Source: JAMXLO01 sp963832895
GTDB lineage: Bacteria > Pseudomonadota > Alphaproteobacteria > Acetobacterales > Acetobacteraceae
Direction: 5' to 3'
Length of the DNA stretch: 64,000 bases
NCBI GenBank assembly: GCA_963832895.1
Contig: CAWHVQ010000006.1
Span: forward strand, 124,001 to 188,000
Of the stretch, positions 9,023 to 17,562 are shown piece after piece (the first letter of the stretch is position 1; each line of letters begins with the position of its first letter). The notes below the pieces were generated by a model that searched no databases, was not told the origin of the DNA, and saw nothing but the letters and a program-made list of their open reading frames with translations. The position numbers and the translations under genes are program-made.

Positions 9023-9583
9023 TCGCGGATAACCCACGCTTCACTCCGCTGCAGCGCCTGCTCCACTGGGTCATGGCGGTGCTCATACTGGCCATGCTGT
9101 TCATCGGCGTCGGCATGGTGTCCACCGTCATGCCGAAATATCTCAGCCTTGTTTCGATCCACAAACCGCTCGGCATCGCGATCCTGGTGCTTGCGCTGAT
9201 CCGCCTCGTGGTGCGCCTGCGCTATGGTGCGCCGCCGCTGCCACTCGACCTGCCTGAGCCAATGAAGCTCGCGGCCTATTTGTCGCACTATGCATTATAC
9301 ATCCTGATGATCGGGATGCCGTTGATCGGCTGGGCCATGCTGTCGGCGGCCGCCTATCCGGTTGTACCTGTACGGGAGCGTGCATCTTCCGGCGATCGTG
9401 CCGCAGAGCGACAGCCTTCACGCGATGCTCTGGAACGCACACTTCTACCTTGCCTTCGTGTTCTTTGCTCTGATCCTGATGCACGTCGCCGCAGCGCTCT
9501 TCCACGCGCTCGTCCGACGGGACGGTGTATTCGAGGCGATGGCGTCCGTGTCGAGCAGCGACGAGGTGGTTCCTGCCGAGTGA
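9019..9583 (+). pseudogene. Cytochrome b561, frameshifted
   Basis: The N-terminal frame (from ATG 9019) encodes a cytochrome b561-type protein. It has the heme-ligand His in LLHWVMAVLIL, helices with SIHKPLGI and AAYLSHYALYILMIGMPLIGWAML, and a break at YPVV. The remainder (LYGSVHLPAIVPQ, then NAHFYLAFVFFALILMHVAAALFHALVRRDGVF) lies in the next frame and ends at 9583. Removing one base within GTACCTG (9364-9370) restores a normal ~187-residue four-helix protein. Because all parts are present and well conserved, the lesion is recent or a sequence error. It is coupled to the catalase-like gene upstream. Confidence 0.88.
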
Positions 9584-9687
9584 CGCGGATCGCTTTCCGG
9601 CGACTGGGTCTATACAGCGCGGAAATTTGAGTTCGGACGAGCCACGCCGATGCAACGTCACAGCGCGGACTTCGTTGTGTCGATACC

Positions 9688-9841
9688 GTGCCCAGTATTC
9701 TCGTGATAGGAGCTTCCGCGGGCGTCGTGTCCGTTGGCGGTCTTTATCGTGGTGCACATTGGTGCTCGTGCCAGCAGGTTGCCCGACCTGCTCAGTCGCG
9801 TGAGCAAGCGGACGGACGGTGCTCAGGCGGCGCTAGTCTAG
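9688..9841 (+). pseudogene. CheB-type methylesterase fragment
   Basis: A short stretch encodes PSILVIGASAG (the nucleophile region GASAGG of CheB esterases). After a frame change near 9730 it encodes AVFIVVHIGARASRLPDLL, matching the following strand and helix of the CheB fold. The segment between these motifs is shorter than in real CheB proteins, so an internal deletion is likely. Nothing of the rest of the gene remains. It ends tail-to-tail on the FAD oxidase gene. It is a remnant without function. Confidence 0.6.
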
Positions 9842-11220
9842 TTCAGGAAGATCTTTCCCGGGTTGAGAATCCCGCGCGGGTCCAGCGCCTGCTTCACCGA
9901 GCGCATCACTGCCAGGGCCTCGGCGCCGTGCTCCTGCTCCAAAAACTCGCGCTTGCCGATCCCCACGCCGTGCTCGCCGCTGCACGACCCGCCAAGCGCC
10001 AGCGCGCGGGCGACGATCTTCTTGTCGAGGTCCCAGGCGCGCTGCAATCCGTCGGGTTCGGGCGGCACCAGGATGACCGTATGGAAATTGCCGTCGCCGA
10101 CATGGCCGACGATCGGCGCGGTCAGACCCGACGCTGCGATGTCCTCCTTGGCGCCGAGGACCGCCGCGTCGAGGCGCGAGATCGGCACGATCGCGTCCGT
10201 GGCGATGCCTTTGTGTCCTGGCTTCAGCGCCAGGCACGCCCACAGCGCGTCGTGACGCGCCTTCCAGAGTTTGCCACGCTCGGCGGCATCGGTGGCCCAG
10301 CGGAAGCCCTTCCCGTCGCAGCCGGCGGCGATCTCCTCGGCCTGCGTCGCCTGCTCGGCCACCGCGGCGGTGGTGCCGTGGAACTCGAAGAACAGGCTGG
10401 GCAGCGGCTCCAGTCCCTCCAGCTTCGAATAGGCGATGCAGGCCGCCATCTGCACCTCGTCCAGCAGTTCCATGCGTGCGACGGGAATGCCCATCTGGAG
10501 GATGGCGATCACGGTCTCGACCGCGCCGCGCAGCGTGGGGAATTGGCAGGTGGCCGACGACATCGCCTCGGGGATGCCGTGCAGGCGCAATTGGATTTCG
10601 GTGATAACGCCGAGAGTGCCCTCGGAGCCGATGAACAGTCGCGTCAGGTCGTAGCCGGCAGCGGACTTGCGTACGCGGCCGCCGGTGTGGATCAAGCGTC
10701 CGTCGGCCAGTGCGACGGTGAGGCCCAGCACGTTCTCGCGGATCGTGCCGTAGCGCACCGCGTTGGTGCCGGAGGCGCGCGTCGCGCACATGCCGCCGAT
10801 GGTGCACAGCGCCGTCCCGGGATCGACCGGGAAGAACAGCCCCTGGTCGCGAAGATGATCGTTGAGCCGGTCGCGCGTGACACCGGCCTCGATGCGGCAA
10901 TCCATATCGGGCTGGCTCGCGTCGATGATGCGCGTCATGCGCGACAGGTCGAGCGTGATGCCGCCGCGCACCGGCGTCACGTGGCCTTCCAGCGAAGTGC
11001 CGGCGCCCCATGCCACGACCGGCACGCGCGCATTGTTGCACAGCGTCAGCAGGCGGGCGGCTTCGTCCGAGGTCTCGATGAAGGCGACGGCGTCGGGCAG
11101 TACCGGCGGTTGGGTGTCCTGGCCATGCGAGTGATGCTCGCGCAGGGTGGCGTTGGTGGTGATGCGCTCGCCCAGGAAGGCGCGGGCGCCCTCAATCACG
11201 GTCTCGACGGGCGTTGGCAT
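9838..11220 (-). CDS. FAD-linked oxidase, GlcD / D-lactate dehydrogenase type
   Basis: A 460-residue flavoenzyme of the PCMH/VAO fold with a GlcD-type C-terminal domain. FAD-binding motifs are at residues about 70-210: VVAWGAGTSLEGH, DPGTALCTIGGMCATRASG, GRVRKSAAGYDLTRLFIGSEGTLG. The C-terminal half has GHVGDGNFH and SCSGEHGVGIGK, metal and substrate residues typical of D-2-hydroxyacid dehydrogenases (D-lactate, glycolate or 2-hydroxyglutarate). It ends with the family signature LDPRGILNPGK. The start at 11220 (MPTPVETV) is chosen for its AGAGGAC ribosome-binding site; the frame continues upstream to 11277. It likely passes electrons to quinones or cytochrome c; substrate is not resolved. Confidence 0.92.
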   Translation of the reverse strand: MPTPVETVIEGARAFLGERITTNATLREHHSHGQDTQPPVLPDAVAFIETSDEAARLLTLCNNARVPVVAWGAGTSLEGHVTPVRGGITLDLSRMTRIIDASQPDMDCRIEAGVTRDRLNDHLRDQGLFFPVDPGTALCTIGGMCATRASGTNAVRYGTIRENVLGLTVALADGRLIHTGGRVRKSAAGYDLTRLFIGSEGTLGVITEIQLRLHGIPEAMSSATCQFPTLRGAVETVIAILQMGIPVARMELLDEVQMAACIAYSKLEGLEPLPSLFFEFHGTTAAVAEQATQAEEIAAGCDGKGFRWATDAAERGKLWKARHDALWACLALKPGHKGIATDAIVPISRLDAAVLGAKEDIAASGLTAPIVGHVGDGNFHTVILVPPEPDGLQRAWDLDKKIVARALALGGSCSGEHGVGIGKREFLEQEHGAEALAVMRSVKQALDPRGILNPGKIFLN

Positions 11221-11417
11221 CGCGGTGTCCTCTGGCTTGGTGCCTGCCCCATAGGACCTGCCGGTGCGGGCTGGCAAGGGAGCCGGGAGTTGGCGTTATG
11301 CCACCTCGGCTATTCGGCTCCAGGCTCATCGGCAAACAACTGGCTAGTGGTAGCGAGCGTGTTGGCGGTCGTTACGATGTTGTCATCCTTGGTGGAAACC
11401 TACCGAGGAAACGCGAA

Positions 11418-11783
11418 ATGACCTACCGAAGAATCGTTGCGGCGAGTCCGCTGGCTTACAGCGCGATGCTCGGCCTAGCGCTGGCGCAGGGAACAATGAC
11501 GGGTGCGCCTGGCAACTGGACGGTCCACACAGCAGCGAAGTCTGGATGCCCCGGCATCGCTCTGCAAATACAGAGAGATGGCGACAACCTGAAGGGCTTC
11601 GCGGAGACGGGTGACATGGCTGGTTCGAGCCGCCTGTCCGGCGCGATCGACGCCAAAGAGAAATTCTCGCTCGCCATGACCCAGGTTGACGGCAAAGGTC
11701 CTCAGGGAACCATCACCGGCTCGCGCAACGCGTCTGACGGCTGGCTCAGATTAAGGGGTCGGGCTGTACCGATGGCCCGCTAA
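11418..11783 (+). CDS. Small exported hypothetical protein
   Basis: A 121-residue product with a short hydrophobic N-terminus (about residues 7-24) that may be a signal peptide, then a Gly/Thr/Ser-rich beta-type region with repeated motifs such as LSGAID and GTITGS. The frame is open upstream to 11214, but the ATG at 11418 precedes the hydrophobic stretch. I recognise no family. It stops about 30 bases before the IS630 end. Confidence 0.5.
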   Translation: MTYRRIVAASPLAYSAMLGLALAQGTMTGAPGNWTVHTAAKSGCPGIALQIQRDGDNLKGFAETGDMAGSSRLSGAIDAKEKFSLAMTQVDGKGPQGTITGSRNASDGWLRLRGRAVPMAR

Positions 11784-11813
11784 AGATCATGACCTACGTG
11801 CCGTACCAGGGCT

Positions 11814-13047
11814 AGTGCCCTGCGTCGTTGATTCTGCGGCCGATCCCTGAATCGATATCTCCGGTAGCGCGGAGATGCGTCGTGATCGCGAAACAACCTG
11901 CCGTAAAGAGATACATCGTAACGCTCAGCGCTGAGGAGCGGGAACACCTCGACACGCTAATACAAAAGGGCACAAGTCCCGCACGGCAGGTGCTGAAGGC
12001 GCGCATTCTGCTGAAGGCCGACGCGTCCGATGCCGGTGATGCCTGGAGCGACAGCCAGATTGCCACGGCTCTGGACACCAGCATCGACACCGTGGCGCGG
12101 ACGCGCCAGCAGCTGGTGGAGGAAGGGCTGGAGGCGGCGCTGACCCGCAAGCATTCGCCAGCGTCGGCCAGGCCGCGCATCTTCGATGGAGCCGCTGAAG
12201 CCAAGCTGATCGCTCTGGCCTGTTCCGAACCACCCAAGGGTCGCGCGCGGTGGTCGCTGAAGCTGCTGGAAGAGGCGGTGGTAGAGCTGAACATCGTTGC
12301 CCGCGCCAGCGACAATACGATCGGGCGAACGCTCAAAAAAACACGCTCAAGCCGCACCTTCAGAAGCAGTGGGTCATCCCGCCGGACGCCAACGCCGCCT
12401 TCGTAGCCGGCATGGAAGATGTGCTGGAGGTCTATCACAGGCCGCACGATCCAGCGTTCCCGGTGGTCTGCCTGGACGAGACCTCGAAGCAGCTGGTCGC
12501 CGAAACACGGGTGCCGATCGCGGCGAAGCCGGGATATCCCGCACGTCATGACTATGAGTACCAGCGCAACGGAACGGCCAATCTCTTCATGCTGTTCGCA
12601 CCACTGGAAGGCTGGCGGCACGTCGAGGTGACCGACCGCCGCACGGCCCGCGATTATGCCCAGGTCCTCAAGGATCTGTCCGATACGCACTTACCCGCAG
12701 CGAAGAAGATCGTGCTCGTGCAGGACAATCTCAGCACCCACAAGCCGGCTTCACTCTACGAGGCATTCCCCGCTGCCGAAGCACGCCGGCTCACCGAGCG
12801 GTTCGAGTGGCACTACACACCCAAGCACGGCAGTTGGCTGGATATGGCAGAATCCGAACTCAGCGTCCTCTCCGTTCAGTGTCTCGATCGGCGGATCTCT
12901 GACAGGCAGACTTTGATCGAGGAGGTCGCCGCCTGGCAGGACTGCCGCAACAAGAAGCACACCACGGCCGACTGGCACTTCACCACCGCTGATGCCCGCG
13001 TGAAGCTGAAACGCCTATACCCAGCGATATGAGTGACTCAGGGCACT
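11814..13047 (+). mobile_element. IS630-family insertion sequence, copy 1
   Basis: The element is bounded by inverted repeats: AGTGCCCTGCGTC at the left and its counterpart GACTCAGGGCACT at the right end (13035-13047). Length is about 1.23 kb. IS630 elements target TA; a TA occurs at the left boundary but not cleanly at the right. It contains one transposase gene in two overlapping frames. A related but decayed copy lies at 17.6-18.8 kb. Confidence 0.8.
11882..13032 (+). CDS. IS630-family transposase, two overlapping frames
   Basis: Translation begins at GTG 11882 (VIAKQPAVKRYIV), giving a helix-turn-helix region and ending in the first frame at 12406. The catalytic part, with DDE residues in VVCLDETSKQL, IVLVQDNLSTHKP and HGSWLDMAESEL, lies in the -1 frame and ends at 13032. 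The two frames cross at a run of seven A (12335-12341). The same junction in the decayed copy is a run of eight, so a -1 shift (ribosomal or transcriptional slippage) is likely the normal way to make the full transposase of about 380 residues. Confidence 0.82.
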
Positions 13048-13375
13048 CTCATGTTCGCCGTTTCAAGCAGCAGGTGCGTAAATTCCTTGCTTGCACTGCA
13101 AGCTGTTCAGCATGGCCGTTGCTGAGCAAAGCAGGAGGCACGATCATGAAACGACGGTTGATCATGCTCTGATACGCGGGTTGGTTACCGCCGGACCGGT
13201 GATACGTCGCGGAGCTTCCTCGGTCTAGTGTCCAGCGTCGGATGAGATCCGGCTGATAGTACCCTCGAGGGTTCTCCTGGCCGTGACCGTGCCTCCAGCC
13301 TTGCCCAGCATTGGATGTGTTGTTGCGCGGTGTGTCCTTTCCTTGAAACAGATTCCGATGCCAGTCTGTACTCGT
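13048..13375. other. Intergenic, IS630 end to IS110 transposase stop
   Basis: No convincing gene. A micro-ORF at 13146 (ATG AAA CGA CGG..., 8 codons) has a good GGAGG-type site and is probably the truncated start of a lost gene. A 12-bp palindrome ACCCTCGAGGGT lies at about 13260-13271. Part of this stretch belongs to the IS110 non-coding end. Confidence 0.5.
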
Positions 13376-14485
13376 TCAGGTAGCCGTGGGCTGTGCCTGT
13401 TTGGCGATCGCCCAGATGAAGCCCGCCAGCTCGCGCGCGATCGCAGCCGTGATCACCGTCGGCAGCTTTCGGGCCCGGGCGAGCTTGCGATACCGTCGGC
13501 ACAGCCGCTCCTGGGCTTTCCATGCGATGTCACGGATCGGCTTGGCCAGCCGCTCCTGCCGCAGCAGCTGCTCTCGGGCGATGCGTGCAGGAAACCGATA
13601 GCTCCAGGCGGCTTCGATCAGCATGCGTCGCGCCGCTCCATTACCGGCCTTGGTAATGCCGCCCTGGCGTCGCGTGCGACCGCTGGAGTGCTCGGACGGC
13701 ACCAGGCCGAGATACGCCATGAGCTGGCGGGGATTGGTGAAGCGCGTGATGTCGCCGAGCTCAGCCACCAAAGTGGCTGCGGCTGTCAAGCGCACGCCGC
13801 GCAAGGCTTGCAGGGCTTCAACCACCGGTCCGAGAGACCACTCCGGCAACACGGCTTCGATATGTGCCTCCAGTCGGTCGCGCCGTGCCATCGCTGCCTC
13901 GACGGCCGCGATACAATCTTCCAGCACAATATGATGTACCGCCTGGTCGAACTTGAGGCTTGCCAGCCAGCGCCGGTGCAGCTGCGTCCAGGCCGGTCGG
14001 TGGTAGTGGCAGCCGTGGCGCAGCAGGAAGCCAGACAATTGCTGACGCGCTTGGCGCAGGGTGCGCACTGCCGCCTGACGTGCACGAACGAGATCACGGA
14101 TCGCTTCGTGGGCCTGATCCGGAACCCAGACCGCGGTCAGTTCACCGGCGCGGTGCAGCTTGGCAAGATTGATCGCATCCCGCCGATCGGTCTTGATCCG
14201 CTCGCCTGGCTTTCGCGGGATCAACGATGGCGCGACGACGGCGCATTCGTGCCCCGCTACGGTGAGTTGTCGCTGAATGCCGTAACCGCATGGTCCGGCT
14301 TCATAACAGAACCGCAGTTCTCTTCTCGCAGGAGCCAGCTTCACGGTCAGCGACTTCAAGGCAGCCGGTGTATTGGGGATCTTCCCATGCTCGCGCACTT
14401 CTCCCTGCAAGCCCGCTTCGGCCAATGCAACCGCTATCGTATCCTTGTGCACGTCAAGGCCGACATATGTGATAGGCTTTGCCAT
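13376..14485 (-). CDS. IS110-family transposase
   Basis: A full-length 369-residue DEDD transposase of the IS110 family. The N-terminal RuvC-like domain starts YVGLDVHKDTIAVAL (first catalytic Asp), with the second region RIKTDRRDAINLAKLHRAG. The C-terminal transposase_20 domain contains LRGVRLTAAATLVAELGD and AYLGLVPSEHSSG with the family serine, then GITKAGNGAARRMLIEAAW. It catalyses excision and insertion via RNA-guided or recombination-like chemistry typical of the family. The frame appears intact. The non-coding flanks needed for its bridge-type RNA would lie upstream or downstream, but I cannot fix the element ends. Confidence 0.93.
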   Translation of the reverse strand: MAKPITYVGLDVHKDTIAVALAEAGLQGEVREHGKIPNTPAALKSLTVKLAPARRELRFCYEAGPCGYGIQRQLTVAGHECAVVAPSLIPRKPGERIKTDRRDAINLAKLHRAGELTAVWVPDQAHEAIRDLVRARQAAVRTLRQARQQLSGFLLRHGCHYHRPAWTQLHRRWLASLKFDQAVHHIVLEDCIAAVEAAMARRDRLEAHIEAVLPEWSLGPVVEALQALRGVRLTAAATLVAELGDITRFTNPRQLMAYLGLVPSEHSSGRTRRQGGITKAGNGAARRMLIEAAWSYRFPARIAREQLLRQERLAKPIRDIAWKAQERLCRRYRKLARARKLPTVITAAIARELAGFIWAIAKQAQPTAT

Positions 14486-14565
14486 GACCCGTCTCCCCTA
14501 TGCATGAGGCTCGGTACCGGACCATCCGGCACAACCCTCGAAGCCTGCATACTGTGAGACGGGTC
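14486..14565. repeat. Inverted repeat upstream of the IS110 transposase
   Basis: GACCCGTCTC at 14486-14495 and GAGACGGGTC at 14556-14565 form a perfect 10-bp inverted repeat with a 60-base spacer, immediately before the transposase start codon. It may mark one end of the element, or structure the 5' non-coding region from which IS110 guide RNA or the transposase mRNA is made. Confidence 0.65.
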
Positions 14566-15112
14566 GCCCTATCTCAGGCGAACATCTGGTCGTGCGCCGG
14601 GAGACCGGTAAGGAGGAAGTGGTGAGAGTCCACTGCGATGAAGGAGTAGCAAACCACGTCGGCCCCGAGCCGTGCGCAGGCATCCGCGAGGGTGTCGGCG
14701 AAGCGTCGGTAGGGGTACGTGCAGGCCAGCCATTGAGCCGCGAAATTGTTCTGATCTCGGGTGCCGACGCCGTGACTAGGGTGGAAGGCAACACGGAAGG
14801 ATGCGTTATTGCGAGTGTCCGCCCGGCCCGGCGTGGTCATAGACCCTGGCATGTACGGAAGCTCCTTGCACGGGAACCGGGAGATCTCTGGATCGGCCAT
14901 AAGCCCTCCAACTCGGGGCGTATGGTCCGCAGCGGAAAGGCGATGAGCCGTAGTCGCTGATGTACGATCCAGAGAAGTCAGACTCCGGCATAGTAGCTGT
15001 GAAGTCGACGAACAAAGCCGGGCGACCGGCGGCGGAGTAGGCGGAGCCAAGGCTGGGGACCAAGGGAAGCGCGGGACAGCAAAGCACGCACCGGGCACAG
15101 GACCGGGCTCGC

Positions 15113-16435
15113 GTGACCCAGGCGCTGGATCGCGTACGGAAAGTCGCAAAGGAGAGGAAAAAGGAACAGTTCACCGCGCTCCTCCACCACGTCAGTGTCG
15201 AAACGCTGCGGACGGCGTTCTACGCGCTCAAACGCAAGGCCGCCCCCGGCGTGGATGGCATGACGTGGCGGGACTATGAGGCAGGCCTCGAGCGACGGCT
15301 CGAGGACCTGCACAAACGGGTCCATCGAGGCGCTTACCGGCCTCAACCGTCCCGCCGGACGTATATACCGAAGGCGGACGGGAGACTTCGGCCGCTGGCG
15401 ATCGCCGCCCTGGAGGATAAGATCGTCCAGGGCACGACCGTGCTGGTACTCAACGCGATCTATGAAGGCGACTTCTGCGGTTTCTCCTACGGGTTTCGGC
15501 CTGGAAGAGGGCCGCACGACGCGTTGGATGCCCTGTCGGTGGCAATCGACAGGCGGAATGTGAACTGGGTAGTAGACGCCGACATCCAGAACTTCTTTGG
15601 GGCGGTCAGCCAGGAGTGGCTGATCCGCTTCGTGAAGCATAGGGTTGGCGACGAGCGCATCACCCGCCTGATTCAGAAGTGGCTCAAGGCGGGCATCCTT
15701 GAGGACGGGGACGTGACGGTGGACGACCGGGGGACAGGCCAAGGGTCGGTGATCTCACCGCTTCTCGGGAATGTCTACCTGCACTATGTCCTGGACCTGT
15801 GGGCCAAACGCTGGCGACGGCGTGAGACCACCGGCGACATGATCATCGTGCGGTACGCCGATGATTTGGTCGTTGGCTTCGAGCACGAGGGCGACGCCCG
15901 TCGCTTTCTTGATGCGATGCGCGCGAGACTGAAGGAGTTCGCGCTGTCGCTCCATCCGGAGAAGACCCGTCTGATTGAGTTTGGTCGCCATGCGGCGGCC
16001 GACCGCAAACAGCAAGGGCTTAGCAAACCGGAAACCTTCGCGTTCCTGGGGTTCACGTTCATCTGCGGAAAGACACGCCGCGGGCGATTCCAGCTTCAAC
16101 GGAAAACCCGGCGTGACCGCATGCGGACGAAGCTCCAGGAGATCAAGGGGGAGCTGAGGCGTCGAATGCACCAACCAATTCCCGAACAAGGGGAATGGCT
16201 GAGGCAGATCGTGACCGGGCACTTTGCTTACTTTGCTGTTCCAACAAACATCCGGGCGCTGTCGGCGTTCCGGCATTATGTGACCGATATCTGGAGGCGC
16301 ACGCTTCGGCGGCGCAGTCAAAAGGACGGTTGCACTTGGGATCGCATCGCGCAGGTATCAGGACACTGGCTCCCTAAGCCCCGCATCCTTCATCCCTGGC
16401 CAGATGTGCGCTTCGCCGTCACCCACCCGAGGTAG
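15113..16435 (+). CDS. ltrA: Group II intron reverse transcriptase/maturase
   Basis: A 440-residue intron-encoded protein starting at GTG 15113. The reverse transcriptase fingers/palm include KRKAAPGVDGMTW, YGFRPGRGPHDAL, GTGQGSVISPLLGNVYLHY and the catalytic box RYADDLVVG (Tyr248, Asp250-251). The thumb/maturase X domain follows (GHFAYFAVPTNIRAL, WDRIAQVSGHWLPKPRI). There is no HNH endonuclease at the C-terminus, so the intron would retrohome using nascent strands at replication forks. It promotes splicing and copies the intron RNA. The frame is intact, so the intron could be active. Confidence 0.95.
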   Translation: MTQALDRVRKVAKERKKEQFTALLHHVSVETLRTAFYALKRKAAPGVDGMTWRDYEAGLERRLEDLHKRVHRGAYRPQPSRRTYIPKADGRLRPLAIAALEDKIVQGTTVLVLNAIYEGDFCGFSYGFRPGRGPHDALDALSVAIDRRNVNWVVDADIQNFFGAVSQEWLIRFVKHRVGDERITRLIQKWLKAGILEDGDVTVDDRGTGQGSVISPLLGNVYLHYVLDLWAKRWRRRETTGDMIIVRYADDLVVGFEHEGDARRFLDAMRARLKEFALSLHPEKTRLIEFGRHAAADRKQQGLSKPETFAFLGFTFICGKTRRGRFQLQRKTRRDRMRTKLQEIKGELRRRMHQPIPEQGEWLRQIVTGHFAYFAVPTNIRALSAFRHYVTDIWRRTLRRRSQKDGCTWDRIAQVSGHWLPKPRILHPWPDVRFAVTHPR

Positions 16436-16468
16436 GAGCCCAGTGCCCGAATCGGGCTCGCTGGGATC
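16436..16468 (+). ncRNA. Group II intron domain V hairpin
   Basis: Directly after the maturase stop, GAGCCCAG...CTGGGATC folds as a two-part hairpin (inner stem TGCCCG/CGGGCT with an AAT loop). It carries the AGC triad of the catalytic domain V near its 5' strand. Domain VI follows at about 16472-16505. This is the ribozyme core. Confidence 0.75.
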
Positions 16469-17562
16469 TGTGCGGGGGGCGCCCGGCAACGGGCGTCCCT
16501 ACCGCGATTAGTACCTCTCGACGTTGAGGCACGGAATGTTTTGTGCGGCGTAGCTCGTACCCGCTCGCGTCGAACCGTGCGCCGCGCGAAACCGGTCCTT
16601 GGATCTCGCATACTAGCCTGGCGGTATCTTGCCATCAGGCCTCTGCGTCAGCATAACGATAGAATATCGCGTCGTCACAACGATGAGGAGAAGGACCACG
16701 ATGTCTTCAGCAGCACAGTCGAGCAATGGAGGCCCAGGATGACGGTCAGTTCGAGGTTATCACAGGCATCCTGCGCGCTCGCCGTGGGCCTATCACTGTC
16801 GGCGCTGCCGCTGATCGCTCCCAGTGCCCAAGCACAGAAGAAGTCGAACATCGTCATACTTATGACAGATGACACCGGTTGGGGGGACTTTGGCTACGTG
16901 TCCGGCGGGGGCGAGGCCCTTGGCCATCCAACGCCGAATGTCGACCGCCTCGCGAAAGAAGGGGCGATCTTTACAAATTGGTACGGCCAGGCAAGCTGCA
17001 CGGCGGGTCGCGCATCGTTCATTACGGGACGCATCCCCGTTCGTTCCGCACTTTCGGTCGTCGTTGTCCCTGGCGACCCAAACGGTCTGAGAAAAGAGAC
17101 ACCGACAATTGCGGAGTTCTTTAAGAAAAACGGATACCAGACATACTTTTCTGGCAAATGGCACCTTGGCGACAAGGCCGAATTCTATCCCATCGAGCAC
17201 GGTTTCGACGAGATGAGGAACTTCGCCGCCTACTATCCTGGCGTGTATTCGTATTCTGACACCTCGCCCAAAATGCACCCATGGTTCCCATCGTATAATG
17301 CCGACTACTGGAAGCAGTACCAAAGCGTGGTGAACCTATACGAATGGGAAGGCACGGCCGGCAAGTCTGCGACCAAAGGAGAACAAATCACCTACGACAA
17401 CCTCGCGGAATTCGATATTCGCCAAACGGATTCGGCGATTGCTTACATCAAGCAGCACGCCAAGGACGCCGCACCGGTCTTTATGGATGTAAATTTCATG
17501 AAGATGCACAATCCGAACAACCCTGCCCAGGCATTTAAAGGCGTAACGCGTTTGGGCAACTA

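Larger units (their letters stand above)
14592..16508 (+). mobile_element. Group II intron with encoded maturase
   Basis: The 5' end is placed at GTGCGCC (14592), matching the GUGYG start of group II introns. The long non-coding 5' part (14592-15112) holds domains I-IV structure, including an AGAAGTCAGACTCCGGCATA segment just before the reading frame that resembles many bacterial introns. The maturase ORF occupies domain IV. Domain V follows the stop codon, and a G/C-rich hairpin with an unpaired A (domain VI) runs to an ACCGCGAT 3' end. Total length is about 1.9 kb. Exact splice sites are estimates. Confidence 0.8.

Noticed and set aside
9688..11421. Long plus-strand open frame opposite the FAD oxidase
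   Set aside because: Antisense to a well-conserved flavoenzyme. Only its first ~50 codons carry a real signal (the CheB scrap).
13283..14557. 424-codon plus-strand frame opposite the IS110 transposase
   Set aside because: Antisense of the transposase; no recognisable motif.
14574..15149. Minus-strand frame over the 5' part of the group II intron
   Set aside because: The region reads as intron RNA domains ahead of a maturase; the antisense frame lacks any family match.
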